A stretch of 64,000 bases of DNA. Source: an uncultured Prevotellaceae bacterium. Lineage in GTDB: Bacteria > Bacteroidota > Bacteroidia > Bacteroidales > Bacteroidaceae. The stretch is taken from the NCBI GenBank assembly GCA_900315095.1, contig OMXS01000005.1, positions 93,674-157,673 on the forward strand, in the 5' to 3' direction. Within the stretch, counting starts at the first letter, position 1, and every line of letters starts with the position of its first letter. Made by a program: the position numbers and the translations under genes. The notes below the pieces were generated by a model. It made no database searches and had not been told where the DNA came from. It saw only the letters and a program-made list of their open reading frames with translations. This document shows, piece by piece, positions 42,668 to 50,311 of this stretch.

Positions 42668-43168
42668 CTATTTAACCATCCACACCAGCAGCGACAGGTA
42701 TTCCATTGTTGACCTGCCTGGCCTGCACACGAAGATGGCATTGTTAAGAAACTCATATTTCGAACCATGAGGTGCCTCGAAATGAGGGGAAGTGAAGAAA
42801 TATGGCGCGCTGCCCTCATTCATCACTATGAGTCCCGCATTACGAATGTGAATATTCACGCCGTCATCGGTGCGGATGCAGTAGATTGCCTCTATCTCTG
42901 TGCGATGCGTTAGCTCGTCGCCCATCTGATAGTCGGCACCGCCACTGAGTATCTCGCCTTTGAGTTTCGGTCCTTCAAAGGTACCGCCCAAGATAGGGAT
43001 GATTGTGCGTTGTCCATGTGGAGTTCTGCCCACTTGGAACGGCTTGTCTATTTTCACACGCAGTTCCATTACAAACTCCAGAGTCGGCTGTTCCTGCTGT
43101 TGCTGTGCCCTTGCGCCTATAGTAATGAAAAGGGCAAGCAGAAGCATTATAGTTCTGCTTTTTCTCAT
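42668..43168 (-). CDS. Secreted DUF3237-like protein
   Basis: This 166-aa protein has a signal peptide ending ARAQ. The mature part (about 28-165) matches the DUF3237 pattern: LEFVMELRVKIDKPFQVGRTPHGQR, IPILGGTFEGPKLKGEILSGGADYQ and HIRNAGL. It is a small beta-barrel of unknown function. It sits 30 nt before GH97 within the leftward operon. A role as a sugar-derivative-binding or processing protein is only a guess. Confidence 0.75.
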   Translation of the reverse strand: MRKSRTIMLLLALFITIGARAQQQQEQPTLEFVMELRVKIDKPFQVGRTPHGQRTIIPILGGTFEGPKLKGEILSGGADYQMGDELTHRTEIEAIYCIRTDDGVNIHIRNAGLIVMNEGSAPYFFTSPHFEAPHGSKYEFLNNAIFVCRPGRSTMEYLSLLVWMVK

Positions 43169-43198
43169 AGATAGTTGCTTTGTTTTAATTACAGGCTA

Positions 43199-43525
43199 TT
43201 ATGCATTTGCAACCGTACGGCGACGGTAAGCAATGGCAAGTGAAACACATGCGATAAGAGCAACTACGGCTATCAGTACTGTCCACATAGACATAGACGA
43301 TGAGGAACCGCCCACGCCAGTATCCAACAGCACGGACTGCGCCTGCGAAAGGGTGTCTACCACTTGATCGCCTGCCTGCTGCAAGGTGTCGACTACAGAA
43401 TTGCCTCCATCATTCAGGCTATCTGTCTTCTGAATATCATCCACTCTGCCGACTACAACATCGTGAATAACTCTGGGAGGTCTGCGACCCCCAGGTACAA
43501 TAAGGTCTAATAATAATGAGTTCAT
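43199..43525 (-). CDS. Small protein with C-terminal membrane anchor
   Basis: This 108-aa protein is not recognised. It has a hydrophilic N-terminal part with VPGGRRPPRVIHD and a Ser/Asp/Gln-rich stretch with repeated VVDTL. One hydrophobic helix follows (about 80-98, MWTVLIAVVALIACVSLAI), then YRRRTVANA. The TM-then-basic tail gives a tail-anchored topology. It is in the operon between a 112-aa membrane protein and the DUF3237 gene. The reading frame is supported by gene spacing only. Confidence 0.55.
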   Translation of the reverse strand: MNSLLLDLIVPGGRRPPRVIHDVVVGRVDDIQKTDSLNDGGNSVVDTLQQAGDQVVDTLSQAQSVLLDTGVGGSSSSMSMWTVLIAVVALIACVSLAIAYRRRTVANA

Positions 43526-43536
43526 AATTCTATTAT

Positions 43537-43875
43537 TTAAGTTAAATTATTATCAATGCCGAAAATGATGACTCCCGTGAGGAAACTGATAGCGTTGCAC
43601 AATACGCTATATACCACAGCCTGACTCACCTTGCCTACAAATAGGCAATACCATAAGGCTTCAACTATCACCACAACTGTCTCGCCGATGACTACAGACG
43701 GAACACTTATCCCCACATTTTGCATCACAATGTTCAACGGGGCATTGGTTATGGTGTTTATCACCACCGATGCGATAATCACCTTGCGGCGTTTCTCCCC
43801 CATCAACAACAGCACCGCAATCTCTACGAGTATCGTTATCACGAGTGCCGTTAGGAGTAACATCACATTCTCCAT
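43537..43875 (-). CDS. Small polytopic membrane protein
   Basis: This 112-aa protein has four hydrophobic helices (about 3-24, 32-52, 58-80 and 84-107) with a GEKRRK loop after the first. I do not recognise a family. It starts 13 nt after the MFS-like stop codon and is followed by the anchored small protein. The tight spacing supports co-expression with the transporter and suggests a partner subunit, which is inference. Confidence 0.6.
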   Translation of the reverse strand: MENVMLLLTALVITILVEIAVLLLMGEKRRKVIIASVVINTITNAPLNIVMQNVGISVPSVVIGETVVVIVEALWYCLFVGKVSQAVVYSVLCNAISFLTGVIIFGIDNNLT

Positions 43876-43888
43876 ATCGCTTTACGGC

Positions 43889-44872
43889 TTAACTTTTCAG
43901 TAGATATCCTGGCATGAGCGCCGCAGCAAGGATTCCAAAGGCAAGACCTTCCCTTCCTGGCAGCACATAATTGGCGAGATAGAGAGTTATAGGCATGGTG
44001 CAGTTTATCATGAACAGGCCAAGCAACAGCACCATAAGGCTTTTGCTCCCCGTAAGCATGCAGACGAGAACTATTACTAGCATCACTATCAACGCGCGCA
44101 ATATGCCGAACCAACGCGAAAACCAACCGCCTGCCATCTTGCCTAACATCGATGTGGAACCTATTGCCAACAGCACGAAATCGCTCTTTTCTGTGCCAAA
44201 AGCGAATTCGGTGCCTATGTAGGAACGAAACATCACGAAGGCGGCGAGAGCTGTTAGGGCGATTAAATGTTGAGCGTTGAACGATGAACGTTCTTGCAAG
44301 CCGAGCGGAGCGATATTTGTTTCGTGGAGGGATGAATTGTTAACCTGACTGTCCGTCATAATATATATGGTGGCAAGAATACATATTGCAAGAAGGAAGA
44401 CATAGAGAAGCGTCCACGAGCAAAACACCATAGCAACGGAGAGACCGAAGACTCCTGTTGAGACAAAAACGCCAAGACAGCGGATGTCATTACCGACCTT
44501 CATGACCACTTGCTTGCCGCCCCACACATGGAACAAAGAGTTGCCGATGCCTAATAACATGGCAACAACAAATAGCTCCATCTTGCCGCCTGACGTAACA
44601 AAGAACGGAGTAAGCAGAACTGCAAGAGAAAGTAACGCCACAGAAAAGAGCAGCATCCAATGTTTCCGGCTTATCCTGTCGGCCATCCAGCCGGTAAGGG
44701 GCTGCGTCAAGAACGCAAGGATATTATATGTAACGAACAGCCATAGCAGATTATTAAGCTCAAAGGGGGCAGTCAACAGGTATATGCAACATAGGCACAA
44801 CCCGTCGACAAGGAAATGAAGCACCGTGCCGATGCCCACAAAAACATAGCCTTTGTCTGCTATACCACCCAT
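43889..44872 (-). CDS. MFS-like transporter, short form
   Basis: This 327-aa protein has about ten hydrophobic helices and the MFS loop signature TGWMADRISRKHW after the second. At 327 aa it is shorter than most MFS proteins (about 400 aa), so it may lack the last two helices; the C-terminus ends abruptly at PGYLLKS. Its middle loop (SSLHETNIAPLGLQERSSFN) is encoded by repeat-like sequence. It follows the double GH43 gene by 34 nt and precedes two small membrane genes. A role in moving released sugar is plausible but unproven. Confidence 0.65.
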   Translation of the reverse strand: MGGIADKGYVFVGIGTVLHFLVDGLCLCCIYLLTAPFELNNLLWLFVTYNILAFLTQPLTGWMADRISRKHWMLLFSVALLSLAVLLTPFFVTSGGKMELFVVAMLLGIGNSLFHVWGGKQVVMKVGNDIRCLGVFVSTGVFGLSVAMVFCSWTLLYVFLLAICILATIYIMTDSQVNNSSLHETNIAPLGLQERSSFNAQHLIALTALAAFVMFRSYIGTEFAFGTEKSDFVLLAIGSTSMLGKMAGGWFSRWFGILRALIVMLVIVLVCMLTGSKSLMVLLLGLFMINCTMPITLYLANYVLPGREGLAFGILAAALMPGYLLKS

Positions 44873-44906
44873 AATTTCACGTTTGACAACCAGAATATTG
44901 CCCCGA

Positions 44907-47543
44907 TTACTTCATCTCCCACCAATCCCATTGGAAGAGGTCTGTGCCGACACCTTTGAAGACAAAGAAGAGATCGTGAACACCCTTGGCGTCCTTCATC
45001 TTGCATGAGGCAGTCTTCCATGCGTCAAGACTTCTTGTAGCAGGCACTTTCAACGTGCCCACAAGCGGTCCATCAACATTATCGAGGTGTATCTCTATAG
45101 TGTTTCCTGCTTTTAGCGAGGCAACGCAGGCTGTGAATTTCTTTGCACCACTATTGCCAAAGTCCACATTACGCAGCATCAGCGACTCTCCGTTGTCGAT
45201 GTTGCATAACTGTATGCTCTTTGGGAATGTGGAAGACTCACGTGTCTTCAAACCATATCCCCATGCCATCGTCTCTGCCTCCACCTTACGGAAGGGATTG
45301 AACGCTGCCAAAGGTGTCGTAACGTTCTCTCGGAAATAAGGCACTTCCTGAATGGTGCCGTCAGCATTATAATGCACCTCTGCACACGACACCGAGCGAC
45401 GTTCCGAGTGTTCCTCTGTCATCAGGCGCAGCATGTCATAGTTCAGTCCGAAAACGTATGAATGTCCTTTATAATCAATAATGCCAGGATGATTGCCGCG
45501 CGTCTTATAAGTGTGGTTCATGATGTGTCCCTTATATTCCCACGGTCCCGTTATCTTGTCGCTCATAGCATAGCCTATGCCCTCCGGGCAGCAGGTGGAA
45601 GCAAAAGCGAGATAATATTTCGCGTTCTTCTTATAAATCCAAGGACCTTCCTGATAATCATTAATATGGGGGAGTTGTTGGATTTCGCCCGAGGTGCTTA
45701 TCATATCCTCGTTAAGTTTGATATAATAAGTATGAGGGTTACCCCAGTACATATATGCCTGACCGTCATCGTCTATCCACACCGAAGGATCGATGTCATA
45801 CCAATGCTCCTTCTGCCACACCAACGGCTTGCCGATGGGATCGTGGAAAGGACCATAGGGAGAATCGGCTACAAGCACTCCAATGCCGTGGCCGTGAATA
45901 GGGCAATACATATAAAATTTCCCGTTCCGTTCGATGACCTGCTCTGCCCATGCGCCGTTGTCACCATCGTACCACTTGAAGTCCTTTAGCGACGCTACAG
46001 CACCGTGATCTTCCCAGTTAACCATATCCTCAGAGGTGTACAGCAGCCAGTCCTTCATCTTGAACTCATAGCCGCGGGCATCATCCTCGTCGTGAGTGGT
46101 ATAGAGAAACACCTTGCCATCGTACACCAGAGGTGCAGGATCGGCGGTGAACTTCGTCTGCACTACAGGCATCTGAGCGCAGAACTGCACATAGTCTATC
46201 TCTGCCTTTCCGCTCTCCATCTCCACGCAGAGAGTTGAGAGCGGAGAGATGTGAGATGAGAAACTATCTTTGATTAAGGACGTTATTTCCGACTCGAAAT
46301 GCTGGCGTGCGGGGATAGCAACACGGGCAACACACTCCCCATTGAGCATCACCTTAGCCACGGCGCCCTGCTCAGAACGTGCGTTTACAATAACCATCTG
46401 CGGCTGTGTCTTGAACTCAATGTCGCGGTATTCCACCCATCCGCCTTCGCTCATAATGGTCTTCCATCCTGCAAAGGTGTTCTTCTCATCGAGGTAAGCA
46501 ATACTGGTGTTGCTATCGGAAATACCAGAATAGCGGTCTATCTGTATGCGTTCAAAGGCATTAGAGATGCCAACGCCACGAAGTGTCGGCTTCACCTCTT
46601 GTATGGTACCGTCAGCATTAAAGAATAGCTTCTCTATCTGTACTGAACGACGCTTGTCGTCTTTAGGTGAATAAGCATTATGATGATAGAACAGATACCA
46701 CTGGCCTTTGTAATTCACAATGCTGTGGTGATTGGTCCAGCAACCGTTGGCATGCTCTGCCATTATAAGTCCCTTGTACTCGTATGGTCCCATAGGATTC
46801 TTGCTCATTGCATAACCGAGAACCTCGGTGCTGTCCCTCACATAAGGATAAGTAAGGTAGTAGTTGCCGTTATACTCGAAAGCAAAAGGGCCTTCCGCCT
46901 GACGGCTGGGCAGACCTTTGAGGCAGTTCACACCAAGCATTTCAAACTCGCGGTCACCCCACTTGACAGTTTCCTTCGGAGTGTCTTCGGCAAGTTCCTT
47001 CATGTTTTCTTTTAGCTTAGCGCAGCGTCCAGCACCCCAGAATATATAAGCATTACCATCGGATGCCAAGAGAACACAAGGGTCAATGCCGTTGATGCCC
47101 TTAATAGGCTCCGGCTCAGGGATAAACGGTCCCTCAGGTCTGTCAGCTATTGCAACACCTACTCCGAAGCCACGCATAGCCCCATTAGGAGCTGACGGGA
47201 AATAGAAATAGTACTTCCCATTTCTCTCAACACAGTCGGGCGCCCACATGGAATAGGAATTAGGTCTCACCCAAGGCACCTTGTTCTGCGTGACTATCAT
47301 GCCGTGATCGGTCCAGTCGACAAGGTTATCTGAAGAGAATACATGGTAGTCCTCCATGCAGAACCAGTCCTGGCGCTGCCCCTCTGGGGGAACGATGTCA
47401 TGCGAGGGATATAGATATACCCTTCCATTGAACACTCGTGCCGTTGGGTCGGCAGTAAACTGATTGCGTATCACAGGATTCTGTGCCTTTGCTCCCATGA
47501 TGCAAAGGAAGAAAAGAACAACTGAGGTAAGTAAGGTTTTCAT
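44907..47543 (-). CDS. Double GH43 glycosidase with CBM6-like modules
   Basis: This 878-aa secreted protein has two complete GH43 five-blade propellers. The first (about 22-325) has base Asp32 (TADPT), Asp154 (GIDPC) and acid Glu217 (QAEGP). The second (about 458-755) has Asp468 (TADPA), Asp585 (DIDPS) and Glu632 (YQEGP). Each is followed by a jelly-roll of the CBM6 kind (about 345-455 and 760-878, the latter ending QWDWWEMK). Both triads are intact. The pattern is that of paired alpha-L-arabinofuranosidase/xylosidase enzymes of xylan and arabinan loci; specificity is not determined. A repeat-like stretch (46230-46260) is translated in the first CBM. It has its own promoter and begins a six-gene operon. 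Confidence 0.85.
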   Translation of the reverse strand: MKTLLTSVVLFFLCIMGAKAQNPVIRNQFTADPTARVFNGRVYLYPSHDIVPPEGQRQDWFCMEDYHVFSSDNLVDWTDHGMIVTQNKVPWVRPNSYSMWAPDCVERNGKYYFYFPSAPNGAMRGFGVGVAIADRPEGPFIPEPEPIKGINGIDPCVLLASDGNAYIFWGAGRCAKLKENMKELAEDTPKETVKWGDREFEMLGVNCLKGLPSRQAEGPFAFEYNGNYYLTYPYVRDSTEVLGYAMSKNPMGPYEYKGLIMAEHANGCWTNHHSIVNYKGQWYLFYHHNAYSPKDDKRRSVQIEKLFFNADGTIQEVKPTLRGVGISNAFERIQIDRYSGISDSNTSIAYLDEKNTFAGWKTIMSEGGWVEYRDIEFKTQPQMVIVNARSEQGAVAKVMLNGECVARVAIPARQHFESEITSLIKDSFSSHISPLSTLCVEMESGKAEIDYVQFCAQMPVVQTKFTADPAPLVYDGKVFLYTTHDEDDARGYEFKMKDWLLYTSEDMVNWEDHGAVASLKDFKWYDGDNGAWAEQVIERNGKFYMYCPIHGHGIGVLVADSPYGPFHDPIGKPLVWQKEHWYDIDPSVWIDDDGQAYMYWGNPHTYYIKLNEDMISTSGEIQQLPHINDYQEGPWIYKKNAKYYLAFASTCCPEGIGYAMSDKITGPWEYKGHIMNHTYKTRGNHPGIIDYKGHSYVFGLNYDMLRLMTEEHSERRSVSCAEVHYNADGTIQEVPYFRENVTTPLAAFNPFRKVEAETMAWGYGLKTRESSTFPKSIQLCNIDNGESLMLRNVDFGNSGAKKFTACVASLKAGNTIEIHLDNVDGPLVGTLKVPATRSLDAWKTASCKMKDAKGVHDLFFVFKGVGTDLFQWDWWEMK

Positions 47544-47591
47544 CTGTAATGTAGTTTAAAATAACCATGCCGAGACTCTGCCGACACTTTG

Positions 47592-47623
47592 CAAAGTTAC
47601 AAAAAAGTTTTATACAACCGCAA
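47592..47623 (-). promoter_or_regulatory. Promoter of the GH43-MFS-GH97 operon
   Basis: On the minus strand TAACTTTG (47592-47599) follows TTG (47621-47623) after 21 nt. The ATG is about 50 nt downstream. Confidence 0.65.
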
Positions 47624-47727
47624 CACACACCTCAGCTTTCTCCTTATATAATATAAAAAGAGACAAGAAACAAAGCATTTGATACCAAGAAAAATCTTAA
47701 CGTATTGCAATAGATATTTCTCAAATA

Positions 47728-50124
47728 TCAGAACTTTACTTTCTTTGCTTTGCCGCTATACTTCACAGTCTTTGTCTTGCCATTAGCGAGGCGTATGGTG
47801 AACGTGCGTGATGCAGTCATACCCGGGAAGGAACCTGTACGATTGCCTATTGTTAGCGTACGCTTGCTGTCGTTCCACGTCATAGGAATAGAAGAGCATA
47901 CACCTTGCTCGCAGCTGTAGTTATCGCCCTCGTCCTCATAGAGCGTGAAAGAGGCATCATTGCCGGGATAGACAAGCAACGTGCGGGCATCTGGATCTTG
48001 GTCGGCATACTCCACATCAGCACCAAGAGGCACAATGCTGCCGTCACGAACAAAGAGAGGAATGCGATTTATAGGAGCATCAGCCGTCATATGCTGACCG
48101 CCAGCGTAGTGCACGCCCGTATAAAAGTCTGTCCAACCGCTGCCCATAGGAAGATAAACGCTGCGCGAAGTGCCTTTCTTAGTCATCGGAGCCACAAGGA
48201 ACGAAGGACCAAAAAGGAACTCATCCTTGATGTCAAACACTTGGATGTCACGCGGGAAATCGAACGCAAGGGCGCGAGTCATTGTGTAGCCGTCGTGAGT
48301 AACGCGTGCCGCCAACGAATATATGTATGGAAGAAGACTGTAGCGCAGGCGTATGCTGCTAAGAATACTCTCATAGAATGGCTCACCAGGATTGCCGAAC
48401 TGCCAGGGTTCGCGCGGCGTCTCGGTGCCGTGACTGCGCATCACGGGCAGGAAAGTGGCATATTGCAGCATGCGACAATAGAGTTCACGATATTCCGGGT
48501 CTTTGCAACCATCGGGATATTCACCTTTATGGAACCATTGCCACGTGCTGGAATTTGTGAAGAAAGCACCTACATCGATGCTCCAGTAGGGACATCCGGT
48601 AGCCATGAAGTTCAGTCCTGCGGGAATCATCTGTGCAAACGACTTCCACGAAGCATAGGTGTCGCCGTTCCAAGTGATGGTTGAATAGCGCTGCTGTCCT
48701 GCGTAACTGGAGCGTGTGAGGTTAACCACGCGCTTCTTGTCTGTCGCTAGTCGTTGATTCTCATATATACCCTGCGCATGATATAACGAGAAAAGCTGGC
48801 TGCGCTCAGCACCCAGCGCTGCACTTAGAGCATCAGTACTGAGTTGCCAGCGCCACTTCTGGTTTGTAGGGTCATAGCCTTTCGGGAACGAGTTCCAGTC
48901 GGCATCTATCGGCTCTGACGAGTCACACCACCACGCATCGAAGCCGTTGCTGAAGAACTCGCGGTTGGCATACTGCCAGTAGAGGTCACGCGCCTCCTTC
49001 TTGAACGCGTCATAAACGGTAGTACCAGGGAAAAGCAGACCACGGTCGCGGAAATCCTCCCATTGAGGACTGTTCATAGCATTGGGCCATATGGAAATCA
49101 TGAGGCGCGCATGCATGCTGTGAATGGAATCTGTAAGCGCACGCTTGTCAGGATAAAACTCAGGAACCATAGTCATCGTGCCCCATTGTCCTCCTGGCCA
49201 ATAGTTCCAGTCCTGCACTATCATATCAACGGGGATATGCCTCTCGCGGAATGTTTTCAGCGTTTTCAGCAAGTCATCGCTGCTAACATAACGCTCCTTA
49301 GACTGCGTATAGCCAAAGAGATAGCGCGGCATCATTGGTGCCTCGCCCGTAAGCCATCGGTAACGCTCAACGGTCTTGTCCATAGTTGCGCCCTTCATGA
49401 AGTAATAGTCTATCTCTGACGCAGCATCAAGCATTATTCCGTGCTCGGTATCGTCGTAGAACTGCATGGCACATCCTGCATCAACAAGCAGTCCGTAGCC
49501 TGCAGTGGAGTTAATTACAGGCACCATCGCCTTGAGATTATGCTGACATAGGTAAAGGCGCTTGCCACGAAGGTTCATATAGTCCTCCATGTGCGAGCCA
49601 AGGCCATAGAGAGCCTCGTCTTGCTGCCACTGAAGGTTAAGACGGCATCGCCAAGTGTAACCTATTGTGTCGCGACGCACCTCTTTCATCTTCTGCACAT
49701 CACCATTTGCGGTATGTATCACCTCGCGTGAGTCCTCGCCGTAAGTCACTTTCTCTATCCATTGTTTCTCAGCACTATGCGGACAAGCGGCATCCTCGGC
49801 AAGCAACAGACGTCCGTTGCGGTCGTAGAACGTCACGGCACCAACATTGCTAACGCGCACCTCAAGGCTGTCGGAGACGATGCTGCGGTAACCGTTGCCC
49901 TCGCTCACCTGCAATGGAATATCGCTCTGGGTATGTGGTACACACACACCTGTGTTATTGCTGCGAAACTCTCCGTCAGGGGAATACTGAACACGAACGA
50001 TGTCAGGAGTGATGAAGCTGACCTTCAACTGTCCACCCTGAACACTGTAACTAAAATCGTTTGCCGCCATGACATGCAAGGCAGCAAACGACATTATTAT
50101 CATTAACACTAAAGTCTTTCTCAT
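47728..50124 (-). CDS. GH31 alpha-xylosidase/alpha-glucosidase-type enzyme
   Basis: The ATG at 50124 (MRKTLVLMIIMSFAALHVMA) gives a proper signal peptide; the longer frame has a poor N-terminus that crosses the promoter. The 798-aa enzyme has the GH31 barrel with nucleophile Asp401 (AWWCDSSEP) and acid/base Asp488 (TWNGDTYASW). GYTQSKERY starts the barrel. The beta-sandwich domains lie on both sides, with no large inserts. It is most like alpha-xylosidases and alpha-glucosidases of xylan and xyloglucan loci. It lies between GH3 and double GH43, all leftward. Confidence 0.88.
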   Translation of the reverse strand: MRKTLVLMIIMSFAALHVMAANDFSYSVQGGQLKVSFITPDIVRVQYSPDGEFRSNNTGVCVPHTQSDIPLQVSEGNGYRSIVSDSLEVRVSNVGAVTFYDRNGRLLLAEDAACPHSAEKQWIEKVTYGEDSREVIHTANGDVQKMKEVRRDTIGYTWRCRLNLQWQQDEALYGLGSHMEDYMNLRGKRLYLCQHNLKAMVPVINSTAGYGLLVDAGCAMQFYDDTEHGIMLDAASEIDYYFMKGATMDKTVERYRWLTGEAPMMPRYLFGYTQSKERYVSSDDLLKTLKTFRERHIPVDMIVQDWNYWPGGQWGTMTMVPEFYPDKRALTDSIHSMHARLMISIWPNAMNSPQWEDFRDRGLLFPGTTVYDAFKKEARDLYWQYANREFFSNGFDAWWCDSSEPIDADWNSFPKGYDPTNQKWRWQLSTDALSAALGAERSQLFSLYHAQGIYENQRLATDKKRVVNLTRSSYAGQQRYSTITWNGDTYASWKSFAQMIPAGLNFMATGCPYWSIDVGAFFTNSSTWQWFHKGEYPDGCKDPEYRELYCRMLQYATFLPVMRSHGTETPREPWQFGNPGEPFYESILSSIRLRYSLLPYIYSLAARVTHDGYTMTRALAFDFPRDIQVFDIKDEFLFGPSFLVAPMTKKGTSRSVYLPMGSGWTDFYTGVHYAGGQHMTADAPINRIPLFVRDGSIVPLGADVEYADQDPDARTLLVYPGNDASFTLYEDEGDNYSCEQGVCSSIPMTWNDSKRTLTIGNRTGSFPGMTASRTFTIRLANGKTKTVKYSGKAKKVKF

Positions 50125-50169
50125 TGTCTTAGTAGTCTTGATATGATTATGGTCTTTGTCAATGTTGTG

Positions 50170-50198
50170 CAAAGATACGAAAAAAAACTTTTGTACAA
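50170..50198 (-). promoter_or_regulatory. Promoter of the GH31 gene
   Basis: TATCTTTG on the minus strand (50170-50177) fits the -7 consensus; TTG at 50196-50198 is 18 nt upstream. The predicted start near 50164 lies 40 nt before the chosen ATG and excludes the longer frame. Confidence 0.6.
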
Positions 50199-50311
50199 TC
50201 ATTTTCCACAGGCCATTTCCCACTTTCAAGCGAAAAAGACACAACCCGCAAAGTATTTGTTACCAAGATATAACAAAGCAGCCATCGGATGTAGCACCCC
50301 AAACCGCGATA

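Noticed and set aside
47905-48684. 259-aa frame on the plus strand
   Set aside because: It is antisense to GH31, whose catalytic motifs are clear.
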